From contig CP104100.1 in the NCBI GenBank assembly GCA_025163595.1, forward strand, positions 2,790,001-2,854,000: DNA of 64,000 nt. Reading direction: 5' to 3'. Shown piece after piece: positions 19,376-27,716 of this stretch; position 1 is the stretch's first letter, and the number at the start of each line of letters is the position of its first letter. Origin of the DNA: Phaeobacter sp. G2. Lineage in GTDB: Bacteria; Pseudomonadota; Alphaproteobacteria; Rhodobacterales; Rhodobacteraceae. The position numbers and the translations under genes are program-made. Below the pieces are notes generated by a model, which worked only from the letters and a program-made list of their open reading frames with translations, made no database searches and was not told where the DNA came from.

Positions 19376-20406
19376 ACGTCCTCGAAGACGCCCGGGATTG
19401 AAGCGGGTGTATGGGTCATCCAGTCAGGCACTGGCAGGTCCTTTTCACGCAGGAAGTCTGGATTGAACAGTTTTGACTGGTAGCGCGTTCCATAGTCACA
19501 CAGGACCGTTACGATGGTATTTCCCGGCCCCATGTCCTTGGCCATACGCACAGCCCCGGCAATATTGATCGCCGAAGATCCCCCCAGCACCAGCCCCTCG
19601 TCATGCAACAGGTCAAAGACAAACGGCAGCGCCTCAGTGTCGGAGATCTGATAGTTGAAATCGGGCTTCAACCCTTCCAGGTTCTTGGTGATCCGCACCT
19701 GGCCGATACCTTCGGCAATCGAAGATCCCTCCATGGCGATCTCGCCAGTGGTGTAATAGGAATACAGCCCAGCCCCCATGGGATCCGCCAGTGCAATCTT
19801 CACGCCTTTGGGCTGCAGCGCCTCCGCCACCCCTGCCAGTGTCCCGCCTGAGCCAACTGCACAGGTAAAGCCATCTACCTTGCCGCCGGTCTGCTCCCAG
19901 ATCTCGGGGCCGGTGGTTTCCACATGCGCCTGCTTGTTGGCAACATTGTCGAACTGATTGGCCCAGATCGCGCCATTTGGTTCTGTTTTGGCAAGTTCAT
20001 TCGCCAAGCGTTCGGAATATCGTACAAAATTGTTCGGATTGCGATAGGGGGCCGCAGGCACCTGTACCAACTGAGCCCCAGCCAGACGCAGCATGTCCTT
20101 TTTCTCTTCGGACTGGGTTTCCGGGATCACGATCACGGTTTTGAACCCCATCGAGGCGCCAACCAGCGCCAGGCCAATACCGGTGTTGCCGGCGGTGCCT
20201 TCGACAATGGTGCCGCCCGGCTTCAGATCACCACGCGCAATTGCATCCTTGATAATATAAAGCGCCGCCCGGTCTTTGACCGATTGACCGGGGTTCATGA
20301 ACTCCGCCTTGCCCAGAATTTCACATCCGGTCTCATCGCTGACGCGGTTCAGACGGATCAGAGGAGTGTGGCCAATGGCGTCGGCCAGATCGCGTGCAAT
20401 GCGCAT
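19372..20406 (-). CDS. cysK: Cysteine synthase A
   Basis: A 344-residue PLP enzyme that makes cysteine from O-acetylserine and sulfide. The PLP lysine lies in NPGQSVKDRAAL near residue 43, EGTAGNTGIGLA (normally TSGNTG) binds the substrate, and GSGGTLAG binds the PLP phosphate. The start was set at the ATG at 20406, with GAAAGGG about 6 nt upstream. A longer in-frame reading to 20505 has no such support and would overlap trgB. It lies directly downstream of trgB and upstream of the mscS-like gene. The trgA-trgB-cysK order is the one described for tellurite resistance in Rhodobacter sphaeroides. Confidence 0.93.
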   Translation of the reverse strand: MRIARDLADAIGHTPLIRLNRVSDETGCEILGKAEFMNPGQSVKDRAALYIIKDAIARGDLKPGGTIVEGTAGNTGIGLALVGASMGFKTVIVIPETQSEEKKDMLRLAGAQLVQVPAAPYRNPNNFVRYSERLANELAKTEPNGAIWANQFDNVANKQAHVETTGPEIWEQTGGKVDGFTCAVGSGGTLAGVAEALQPKGVKIALADPMGAGLYSYYTTGEIAMEGSSIAEGIGQVRITKNLEGLKPDFNYQISDTEALPFVFDLLHDEGLVLGGSSAINIAGAVRMAKDMGPGNTIVTVLCDYGTRYQSKLFNPDFLREKDLPVPDWMTHTPASIPGVFEDV

Positions 20407-20476
20407 GGTATCCCTTTCGATCATTCCCCCAAGATGTAACCAAGCGGGCAGAGCTCTACAAGGTGGGAAGCAGCGG

Positions 20477-21601
20477 TTAACGCAGCTGGGCGCGCAGCCG
20501 TTCACGGTGACGTGATAGCCAAAGCGCCGCAGTGATCAGCGGCATGTCCTGATAGCGGTGATCATCAATACCCTGCATCAAGGCATCAAAGCTGAGGATC
20601 TCGCTGCGCAGGTCTTCGTTTTCGCCGGCGACGCCACCACCGCCTCTGATGTCAGAAAGGTCTGCAACGCCCACAAAAATATAAATAAACTCTCCTGACG
20701 CACCGCTCGAAGGATAGCCTTGCGTCACTTTTTCCAAATGCGAAATCGTCACCCCGGCCTCTTCGACCGCTTCGCGATAGGCTGCCTGCTCTGGCGTTTC
20801 TCCAAGGTCAATCAGCCCGGCCACCGGCTCCCACATCCAGGGGCGTTTTTCGCCAGCGATAAAGGTGGCCGCGCGGAACTGCTCGACCAAAAGCACCTGA
20901 TCGCGCACCGGATCATAGGGCAAAACCACCGAGGCCCGCCCCACCAGCGCCACGCCTCGGTTGACCGATGGGCTCATGGTGCCATCATAGCGCCGAAACC
21001 TGAGATCCATTTCTTCCATCGCAAAGAAGTTCACATAGGCGCGTTTGTGGTTTTCAATCTGCACATCCTGCGACAGGTTATGGACCGGATCTTCCGATCC
21101 GGACTGTGCCATCAACCAGGCAGAGGCACGGCGACGGATCGATGGCAAAGACTTCCGCATCTGCTCAGCGGTCATTCGCCCCTGATAGGCCATGACCTCT
21201 TCTGCGGCGCGCAGGGTTACCGCCCCGGACTGGGCAATCCAGGCCTGCAGATCCCAGGCCCCTGTCGGCTGCCATTGACCGGGCGCCGGGAAATAGACCT
21301 GCGCGGCAGCCTCTTCTCCAGAAGAAAGCCTGACGGTGATCGGCCGGAGCGCATAGTCAAAGCCTCCCTCATAGAAATCCAACGCCGCCAGATCCGCTGG
21401 AGACAGCCCCCGCACCAAGAGCCCCGTGGCGACCTCTCCACTGGCCTGCGCGATCAGGGGAAAGATCTGATCACGCACCGCATAGACCCCATGGTCCGCC
21501 AGGCTGGCCTCAGAGATATCCAGCCCGGTGTGCGCCCGGCCCAACACCAGCTCAAGCAGCGGCACATGGCGGAGTGTGCCGTAGAAAAACAGATCAACCA
21601 C
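20477..21601 (-). CDS. trgB: Tellurite resistance protein TrgB: GGCT-like domain fused to NUDIX hydrolase
   Basis: A 374-residue two-domain protein. Residues 1-150 resemble the gamma-glutamylcyclotransferase/AIG2 fold, with the YGTLR motif (FFYGTLRHVPLLE) at the N terminus and a later FYEGGFDYALR. Residues 190-370 form a NUDIX hydrolase of the ADP-ribose pyrophosphatase type, with the box GLIDLGETPEQAAYREAVEEAG matching GX5EX7REUXEEXG. The GTG start at 21601 has AAAGGG about 10 nt upstream. It sits between trgA and cysK, and this context supports the TrgB name. The biochemical link between the two domains and tellurite is not settled. Confidence 0.88.
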   Translation of the reverse strand: MVDLFFYGTLRHVPLLELVLGRAHTGLDISEASLADHGVYAVRDQIFPLIAQASGEVATGLLVRGLSPADLAALDFYEGGFDYALRPITVRLSSGEEAAAQVYFPAPGQWQPTGAWDLQAWIAQSGAVTLRAAEEVMAYQGRMTAEQMRKSLPSIRRRASAWLMAQSGSEDPVHNLSQDVQIENHKRAYVNFFAMEEMDLRFRRYDGTMSPSVNRGVALVGRASVVLPYDPVRDQVLLVEQFRAATFIAGEKRPWMWEPVAGLIDLGETPEQAAYREAVEEAGVTISHLEKVTQGYPSSGASGEFIYIFVGVADLSDIRGGGGVAGENEDLRSEILSFDALMQGIDDHRYQDMPLITAALWLSRHRERLRAQLR

Positions 21602-21627
21602 GCGTTATAACCCTTTGTTAAGTATTG

Positions 21628-22068
21628 TTATGACCAGCGTTTATGGATGCTCTCAGCCAAGAGCCCAGCCAAGCAACCCCCAATAATCAGGGGCAGTAAA
21701 ACCGTTGGCACCGCGATAACAAAAAAATATTCCAGCGACAGGGTTAGGATCGCCAACAGGGCGTCAAAAGGCCCGCCATATCGGTTGCGCATGGCACGAT
21801 CGAACATCTCCCAGGCGCCTTGAATAAACAGAGCCCACAGCACCATCACAGCCGCGCCGGTCAGCCCGTTGTTAATGGCCGGCACCAGGCCATGGCCAAC
21901 CCGCCGCCCCATAAAGATCCAGCCAGTCAGCAGGCCCAAAATGATATTGATGTGGAAGAAATACCCAAAATCGGTTCCTTCGGGCATCAAAGGCACCACC
22001 TGCCGGGAAACAATAAAGGCAAGCAGGCCCAGGCAAAGAGCGGCAACAAGACGGGCAGCGGTAGGCAT
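21628..22068 (-). CDS. trgA: TrgA-family membrane protein
   Basis: A 146-residue protein with four predicted membrane segments, starting MPTAARLVAALCLG. A longer reading to 22125 is possible but adds a polar leader not typical of the family. The segments are near residues 7-25, 40-60, 70-95 and 115-140, and the motif MPEGTDFGYF is characteristic of the roseobacter TrgA family. It precedes trgB by 26 bp on the same strand. The family name comes from the tellurite-resistance locus of Rhodobacter sphaeroides. The transport or other activity of TrgA is unknown. Confidence 0.82.
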   Translation of the reverse strand: MPTAARLVAALCLGLLAFIVSRQVVPLMPEGTDFGYFFHINIILGLLTGWIFMGRRVGHGLVPAINNGLTGAAVMVLWALFIQGAWEMFDRAMRNRYGGPFDALLAILTLSLEYFFVIAVPTVLLPLIIGGCLAGLLAESIHKRWS

Positions 22069-22183
22069 TGCGAAGATCATCCCTCGGGGTTGCGAGATAC
22101 AGGCCAGGGCGACCACGCGCCCCAAAGCCAGCTATGTTTAACAACCTGTTTGATTTAACAAACTGGTTTGTTTGCAGATCAGG

Positions 22184-23404
22184 CTACAGGAGCTGATCAA
22201 GTGCCGTGATCAATTTGTCCACTTCGGACCGGTTGGTGTAGTGGGTGAAACTCAGCCGCAACACGCCCTCTTCTGGGTCAACGCCCATGGCAGAAAGCGC
22301 CCGCCCGGCGTAAAAATCACCGCCGCCTGCCATGATGCCCTGCTCTGCCAGCTTTTGCGCAACCGACAGCGCCGGGCGGTTCAGGGCCAGCGCCACGGTG
22401 GGCGCCCGCTTCGCGGCCTCGCTCGGGCCCAGCAGGCGCAGATCATTTCGATCCTTCACCGCATCCAGCAGCGGTTGAAGCAGCGCGATTTCATGCCCGC
22501 GCATCAGATCATGCACAAAAGCCCCCCGCGCGGTTGCACCTTCGGCAGGGCCGCCATGATGGTCACAGAGCGCATCAAAATAGTCTACCATGCCCGCGCT
22601 GGCGGCAACCTGCGCATGATCCGGTCCCGCCGGGGTAAAGCGTTTGTACAGGCAATCGCCGTTGAAAAAATGCCCCTGGTTGGGCAGCAGCGTGCCCAGT
22701 TCGCGCCGCATCACCATTACCCCCTGATGAGGGCCATAGGTTTTATAGGCCGAAAACAAATAGATGTCGGGGCCAAGGTCGCCCACGTTTGGCAAGCCAT
22801 GTGGCGCATAAGACACCCCGTCGACGCAGACAAACGCCCCGGCTGCATGGGAGAGCGCGGTGATTTCGGTAACCGGATTGATTTCCCCCACAACATTGGA
22901 ACAGTGTGGAAAACACACCAGGCGCACCTTCTCGTCCAGCAGCGCCTCCAGTTTTTGCGGATCCAGATGCCCCGTCTGGGGATCAATTTCCCATTCGCGA
23001 ACCTCAATCCCCTCATCGGCCAGACGCCGCCAGGGGCCCGTATTGGCCTCGTGATCCTGATTGGTCACAATAATCGCTTCGCCAGGCTGCAAAAGCTGGC
23101 GAAAGGCCTGGGCCAAAACATAGGTGTTTTGGGTGGTAGATGGTCCAAAGCTCAGCTCGTCAGTCTCCACCCCCATCAGCGCCGCCAGCCGCTGCCGGGC
23201 CTCGTCCATTTCGGCCCCCGCCAGTTGCGACGCCTCGTAGGGGGCATAGGGCTGCACTTTGCGTTGGATGTAATAGCGGGTTAGCCGGTCAATCACCTGA
23301 GCACAGGTATAAGAGCCGCCCGCATTCTCAAAAAACGCCTGTCCCTGCAGGGTTGGCTCCTGAAAGGCAGGAAACTGCCCGCGTACAAAATCAATATCCA
23401 GCAT
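22184..23404 (-). CDS. Cysteine desulfurase-like aminotransferase class V protein
   Basis: A 406-residue PLP-dependent fold-type I enzyme. The N terminus reads MLDIDFVRGQFPAFQ, TTQNTYVLAQAF binds cofactor, QDHEANTGPW contains the substrate-side His, and CVDGVSYAPHG precedes the Schiff-base lysine in SAYKTYGPHQG near residue 200. The start is the ATG at 23404, with GGGGG about 10 nt upstream; a longer reading to 23524 runs through the terminator region. These proteins resemble SufS/CsdA but often lack the mobile catalytic Cys loop, so the true substrate is uncertain. It is transcribed away from trgA (gap about 115 bp) and may be a single-gene unit. Confidence 0.85.
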   Translation of the reverse strand: MLDIDFVRGQFPAFQEPTLQGQAFFENAGGSYTCAQVIDRLTRYYIQRKVQPYAPYEASQLAGAEMDEARQRLAALMGVETDELSFGPSTTQNTYVLAQAFRQLLQPGEAIIVTNQDHEANTGPWRRLADEGIEVREWEIDPQTGHLDPQKLEALLDEKVRLVCFPHCSNVVGEINPVTEITALSHAAGAFVCVDGVSYAPHGLPNVGDLGPDIYLFSAYKTYGPHQGVMVMRRELGTLLPNQGHFFNGDCLYKRFTPAGPDHAQVAASAGMVDYFDALCDHHGGPAEGATARGAFVHDLMRGHEIALLQPLLDAVKDRNDLRLLGPSEAAKRAPTVALALNRPALSVAQKLAEQGIMAGGGDFYAGRALSAMGVDPEEGVLRLSFTHYTNRSEVDKLITALDQLL

Positions 23405-23529
23405 TATGTTTGGCCCCCAAATGTTATTATCCAAATGGATGCAACTCTCACCACAAGAGGTCAAGACTGACTGATGAAAACCAGAGCCTTGAGACGGCTC
23501 TGCCGACAATTGGCAGGGCGACAAATGAA

Positions 23530-23563
23530 ATCAGCCCAGAATGTTCGCATTCCGGGCTGATTT
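23530..23563. terminator. Hairpin terminator downstream of acuI
   Basis: Arms TCAGCCCAGAATG (23531-23543) and CATTCCGGGCTGA (23548-23560) pair over 13 bp with one mismatch around a TTCG loop, with A/T tracts on each side. Its position fits termination of the dmdA-acuI transcript on the minus strand. Confidence 0.75.
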
Positions 23564-23626
23564 AGATTTTTGGATTTGTGCTCATTCAAAGCAGACTGGA
23601 TTCAAAGCAGACTGGGCGACCTCGCC

Positions 23627-24622
23627 TTAGGCGTTTACATCCACAACAACCCGGCCCTGCACTTGCCCCTTCAGAATATCCGCCCCTAGTTGCGGCAAAT
23701 CCGAGAGCACCGCTGGTTTCACCATCGCCTCCAGCTTGTCCATCGGCAGATCCGTTGCCAAGCGCTCCCAGGCGCGCACCCGATTGTCATAGGGCTGCAT
23801 CACGGAATCAATCCCCAGCAGGTTCACCCCCCGCAACAGGAAGGGGATCACAGTCGCCGGCAGCCCAGCCCCCCCCGCGAGGCCGACAGCGGCGACAGAG
23901 GCACCATATTTCATCTGGCCCAGCACCCGCGCCAGCATCTCGCCGCCAACCGCATCAACACAGCCCGCCCAGGTCTCGCTCTCCAGCGGGCGCTTCACGG
24001 TCTCGTTCAGATCATCGCGTGCCACAATCTGCGTCGCCCCCAAGCTGCGCAGATATTCCTCGGTTTCGGGGCGGCCAGTGACACCCGCGACCTCATAGCC
24101 AAGGTTGGCCAGAATAGCTGTCGCCACCGAACCAACACCACCCGCAGCACCCGTCACCAGAACCGGCCCCTGTCCGGGCTTCATGCCGTGATCTTCCAGT
24201 GCCATCACCGCCAGCATGGCCGTAAAACCAGCAGTACCAACCGCCATTGCTTGGCGCGTATCAAGCCCCGTAGGCAGCGGCACCAGCCAGTCGGCCTTGA
24301 CCCGGGCCTTTTGCGTATAGCCGCCCCAATAGGCCTCGCCGACGCGCCAACCTGTCAGAACCACCTTGTCACCGGGCTTGTAGCGCTCATCCTCGCTGGC
24401 CTCGACCGTGCCCGCAAAGTCAATCCCTGGGATGTGGGGGTAGTTGCGCACCAAACCGCCGCCCTTGGGGCTCAGGCACAGCCCATCCTTGTAGTTCACC
24501 GTGGAATAGTCGACTGCAACAGTGACGTTACCCTCTGGCAGCTGATCAAGATCGATCTGCTCCACCGCCGCCGATGCCAAGCCGCTATCTTCATCCTTGT
24601 TCACAATCAGTGCATTAAACAT
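23627..24622 (-). CDS. acuI: Acrylyl-CoA reductase AcuI (MDR oxidoreductase)
   Basis: A 331-residue medium-chain dehydrogenase/reductase of the quinone-oxidoreductase group without structural zinc. The N-terminal half has the GroES-like fold with NYKDGLCLSPKGG and PGIDFAGTV. The Rossmann motif is VTGAAGGVGSVA near residue 153, and the C terminus ends GRVVVDV. AcuI reduces acryloyl-CoA to propionyl-CoA and detoxifies acrylate arising from DMSP breakdown. It follows dmdA by 29 bp on the same strand, the arrangement known from marine roseobacters, which makes this assignment stronger than the domain alone would. Confidence 0.92.
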   Translation of the reverse strand: MFNALIVNKDEDSGLASAAVEQIDLDQLPEGNVTVAVDYSTVNYKDGLCLSPKGGGLVRNYPHIPGIDFAGTVEASEDERYKPGDKVVLTGWRVGEAYWGGYTQKARVKADWLVPLPTGLDTRQAMAVGTAGFTAMLAVMALEDHGMKPGQGPVLVTGAAGGVGSVATAILANLGYEVAGVTGRPETEEYLRSLGATQIVARDDLNETVKRPLESETWAGCVDAVGGEMLARVLGQMKYGASVAAVGLAGGAGLPATVIPFLLRGVNLLGIDSVMQPYDNRVRAWERLATDLPMDKLEAMVKPAVLSDLPQLGADILKGQVQGRVVVDVNA

Positions 24623-24651
24623 GTGTTTTCTCCCGTTTTCCTAAAAGACCA

Positions 24652-25755
24652 TCAAATCCAGAACTTTTCACGTACGGTCGCCATACGCATACCCTCAGGC
24701 GTTTCAACTTCCAACTTGGTGCCCGCATCCCAATGGGTCATCCGCACCATCCCAATTGCAACATTGGTGCGAAAATCCGGAGACCAGGCTGCTGAAGACA
24801 CCCGTCCAACCCGTTTTCCTGCCGCGTAGAGTGGCCAGAACTCAGTGCAGGCAGGAACCGGGTCGCCGGCAATGGAAATGGCGCGGATCTGTTGCACCGG
24901 CCCCTCTTTTGCAACCCGCAACAGGGCATCGCGCCCGATGCACCCGATTGCAGTATGCGTGTCACAGAATCGGCCAAGCCCACATTCATGCGGCGTATTG
25001 TCATCGGTCATGTCATTGCCGTAGCTTAACAATCCGCCCTCAATCCGCTCAATCATATTGGGGCAGCCTGCCCGCACCTCAAGGTCCTGACCCGCATCCA
25101 ACAGTTTGTTCCACAGCGGCATGCCGATTTCTCCATCCTCGACATAAATCTCAAACCCGCCCTGTTTGGAATAGCCCGACCGGGCAATCACCAAATCGCG
25201 GCCCTGAAACTGAAAGGTACTGAACCTGAAGAACCGGATAGAGCGAATACTGCTGCCAAAGACCCGCTCCAACAGCGCCTCGGCCTTTGGCCCTTGTATC
25301 GCCAGCGGCGAAACATCGGGCTCATCCACCAGCACATCCAGACGCCAGCCGTTGGCGATGCCCTTGACCCAATACAACAGATCACTGTCCGCAATTGAAA
25401 TCCACCAGCGGTCTTCTGCCAGCTTGACCGCAACCGGATCATTGAGCATGCCGCCTGTTTCGTCGACAATAGGCACATAGTAGCACTGCCCCGGCAACAT
25501 GCCGCGCAGATCCCGCGGCGTCAGCATCTGCATCAGACGGCCAGCATCCGGCCCCCGCAGCTCCACCTGGCGTTCGCAGGACACATCCCAGATTTGAACA
25601 TGCTTTTTTAGGTGGTGATAATCTGCCTCTGGATTTTCAAATACCGTTGGCAACAGCATGTGATTGTAGACGGTATAGGCCTTAACATTGGCAGCCTCGA
25701 CCCCCTCCGAAAAAGGGGTTCTGCGCAAACGCCGTGACGGTGAAATCAATGCCAT
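24652..25755 (-). CDS. dmdA: DMSP demethylase
   Basis: A 367-residue protein of the GcvT/aminomethyltransferase fold that moves a methyl group from dimethylsulfoniopropionate to tetrahydrofolate, giving methylmercaptopropionate. Family-like segments are YTVYNHMLLPTVF near 29, DVSCERQVELRGPDA near 77, GYSKQGGFEIY near 195 and the C-terminal domain with VGRVSSAAWSPDF. Length and sequence fit DmdA rather than glycine cleavage GcvT. The ATG at 25755 has a strong GGAGGA site 7 nt upstream. A small stem-loop (GAGCGCG..CGCGCTC, 25786-25811) lies in the leader. It is followed by acuI and divergent from a GntR-type regulator. Confidence 0.93.
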   Translation of the reverse strand: MALISPSRRLRRTPFSEGVEAANVKAYTVYNHMLLPTVFENPEADYHHLKKHVQIWDVSCERQVELRGPDAGRLMQMLTPRDLRGMLPGQCYYVPIVDETGGMLNDPVAVKLAEDRWWISIADSDLLYWVKGIANGWRLDVLVDEPDVSPLAIQGPKAEALLERVFGSSIRSIRFFRFSTFQFQGRDLVIARSGYSKQGGFEIYVEDGEIGMPLWNKLLDAGQDLEVRAGCPNMIERIEGGLLSYGNDMTDDNTPHECGLGRFCDTHTAIGCIGRDALLRVAKEGPVQQIRAISIAGDPVPACTEFWPLYAAGKRVGRVSSAAWSPDFRTNVAIGMVRMTHWDAGTKLEVETPEGMRMATVREKFWI

Positions 25756-25785
25756 AACTCATCCTCCTGGCAACTGGAAACTCAT

Positions 25786-25811
25786 CGAGCGCGTCAGATG
25801 AACGCGCTCTA
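25786..25811 (-). promoter_or_regulatory. Stem-loop in the dmdA leader
   Basis: GAGCGCG and CGCGCTC form a 7-bp stem about 30-55 nt upstream of the dmdA start. It is not followed by a U tract, so it is not a simple terminator. It may mark mRNA processing or regulation. Confidence 0.35.
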
Positions 25812-26002
25812 TCCGGAAATTTCAGCCCCGACCCTTTTGGAGTCTGGTTGGGGGCTGAGCCTGCTGTGGGTTGAGCCTGGCACCAAATCAAAGACAACCG
25901 CCTCCCCCAACAGACCCTGCCCTAGAAGCTCTCTGTGCAGCTGCCCGTTGGCTTTCATTGGTGTCTCCAAGTAGAAATAGAAGCGACTCACCGCTGAAGT
26001 TC

Positions 26003-26030
26003 TAAATGTCAGACTTTTAAATGTCAGACA
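26003..26030. promoter_or_regulatory. Repeated operator-like sites between dmdA and its GntR regulator
   Basis: TAAATGTCAGAC occurs twice, 15 bp apart (26003 and 26018), and each copy contains the near-palindrome TGTCAGACA or TGTCAGACT. FadR/FCD-type GntR regulators often bind GTnnnAC-like palindromes. The divergent regulator and dmdA share this region, so these are good candidates for its operator. The function is inferred. Confidence 0.5.
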
Positions 26031-26079
26031 AATAAAAACGACAGCCCATCCAAAACCGCCTAACCAAACTGGACCCGCA

Positions 26080-26811
26080 ATGAAGATCGATCCAACAAGC
26101 TCAGCAGATTTGTCGGCGCAGATCTCCCAGTCAATCAAAGCCGCGATCATCAACGGTGACCTGAATGTGGATCAGCGACTGCCCTCGGAAGCGGAGTTGG
26201 CAGATCACTTCCAGGTGTCACGCTCCACTGTCCGCGAGGCGTTGAAACGTTTGGCGGCACAATCCTTGATCCGAACCCAGCGCGGCGCGACGGGGGGCGC
26301 CTTTGTCAACCGGCTCAGCTTTGAAGACGCCCACGCCCAGCAAGTGACCACGTCAACCCTGCTGCTCAGCATGAACGAGGTGAGCTTTGAGACCGCCTGC
26401 GAAGCCCGCTACGCGCTGGAACGCGCCTGCGCGCCGCTCTCCGCCAGCCGTCGCAGCGCCGATCAACTGGCCACCATGCGGGCCGAAATCTTTCGCCAGG
26501 GCCAGCCGGGCCTGTCAGATGAAGCCTTCTGTGCCTCTGATGTTGCCTTTCATCGCGCCTTCGTTGACGGGGCCGCCAACCCGGTGCTTTCCTATCAACT
26601 GGCCGGCGCGGTCGAAGCCATGCAGCCCTTGATGAATATCATCACCTTTTCTGCGCGTGATCGCGCCCGTATCGTCGCGCTGCATTGCCAGATCGCCGAT
26701 GCCATCGACCAGGGCGATGGCACCGCGGCCTCCGACGGCCTGACAAGACTTGAAACAGAAACGCTGCAACTGGCGAAAAAAGTCTTTGCATCCCGCGCCG
26801 CCAAAACCTGA
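26080..26811 (+). CDS. GntR-family regulator with FCD ligand domain
   Basis: A 243-residue regulator. The winged helix-turn-helix at residues 12-80 has the GntR signature (GDLNVDQRLPSEAELADHF, VSRSTVREALKRL). The C-terminal FCD domain (residues 95-235) contains the spaced Asp/His residues expected for a metal-assisted carboxylate-binding pocket (DVAFHRAFVDGAANP, HCQIADAI). The gene is divergent from dmdA, with about 320 bp between the starts and two operator-like repeats in that interval. It is therefore the likely regulator of dmdA-acuI. The inducer is probably an acrylate- or DMSP-derived acid, which is inference. Confidence 0.88.
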   Translation: MKIDPTSSADLSAQISQSIKAAIINGDLNVDQRLPSEAELADHFQVSRSTVREALKRLAAQSLIRTQRGATGGAFVNRLSFEDAHAQQVTTSTLLLSMNEVSFETACEARYALERACAPLSASRRSADQLATMRAEIFRQGQPGLSDEAFCASDVAFHRAFVDGAANPVLSYQLAGAVEAMQPLMNIITFSARDRARIVALHCQIADAIDQGDGTAASDGLTRLETETLQLAKKVFASRAAKT

Positions 26812-27017
26812 CCTTAGTCCCCCGGATGGTAACCAAGGGGCCGGTGCATATTCAGTTGGCCAGAAATGTCCGGCGGGGAGCCGGTGCGACGCGGCGGCGG
26901 TGGCTGGTGCCCCATTTGGTTTTCCCTGCCAAGAAAATGAAATATATCGGCAAAAAGGGATCCTCCCCACTTCAAATCCCCGCCGCAATACCCTATGTTT
27001 GTTCTGTTCCCTCGGGA

Positions 27018-27320
27018 ACTATGGACATAAATGCGCTCGTAATACACGGATCGGACCCGGGGGCGGTACCCGGCGACTCCACCAAACATGCTTCATTTGG
27101 GCATCATGGGGTCGAAATAGGATCGACGGACGTCTAAAGGGGTTAGCTTTGTTTCGGCTGTCTGCCACCGTTATCGGCGAAAACTGTACAATTGCAAATG
27201 ACAATCGTGCTCCGGTAGCCCTGGCTGCGTAAGCAGTTCGGAAAACCGAAACTTAAGTCCTTTCGCCTAGCAGCGACTGGCGGGGTTCGCAGGTACCTGG
27301 CAACAGAAACCTGCACTTTC
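27018..27320 (+). ncRNA. ssrA: tmRNA, circularly permuted two-piece form
   Basis: The acceptor piece comes first and ends CGACTCCACCA at 27084. A short spacer follows, and then the coding piece starts at 27108 with GGGGTCG, which pairs with CGACTCC of the acceptor piece over 7 bp. The tag frame is at 27194-27232 and encodes ANDNRAPVALAA, an alphaproteobacterial proteolysis tag that begins with the resume Ala codon. Hairpins such as CAGTTCGGAAAACCGAAACT follow the tag. The outer boundaries are approximate. The RNA rescues stalled ribosomes and marks the product for ClpXP; the adaptor gene sspB lies 2 kb downstream. Confidence 0.92.
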
Positions 27321-27716
27321 TCCCCCTCACCTGTCGCTCTACCACGCGCTCTGTCGGCTGGCCTTTTGTCGCCAGGGCTCTCTGGCTTTCATGCCTCGCG
27401 GCGCACGAATGTTTGGCAGCACCCTCAATCCGATGCCTGATCGCGCCCGGAATCCTCTCTCCGCAGACGGAGACACTTCCTGCCCCAGGCCTGGCTTGAC
27501 AAACTACCGTCCTGATCGCATCACAGCCTGGACGCGTAGATGGTCAACGCCCCCGTGAGAGGCCATAAAATGGTTTACCCGCTCCCCCTTCGCCGCCCCA
27601 AAACCAACCTGCGATCGGTGCTTTCATCCGCACCCACACCTGCGATACCCCTATCAGAACGGCTCTCTGCGCCATGAAGGGGAGCAAGTACAGGCTTGGC
27701 CAAGGAATGACATGAC
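27321..27716. other. Intergenic region between tmRNA and chrA
   Basis: About 390 bp with no convincing coding frame. It should contain the tmRNA 3' processing region and the chrA promoter. TTGACA near 27495 resembles a -35 box but I see no good -10 partner. An AAGGA ribosome site lies about 10 nt before the chrA start. Confidence 0.4.

Noticed and set aside
22172..23284. A 370-codon + strand frame
   Set aside because: It lies opposite the class V aminotransferase gene, whose motifs are intact; GC-rich third positions create such shadows.
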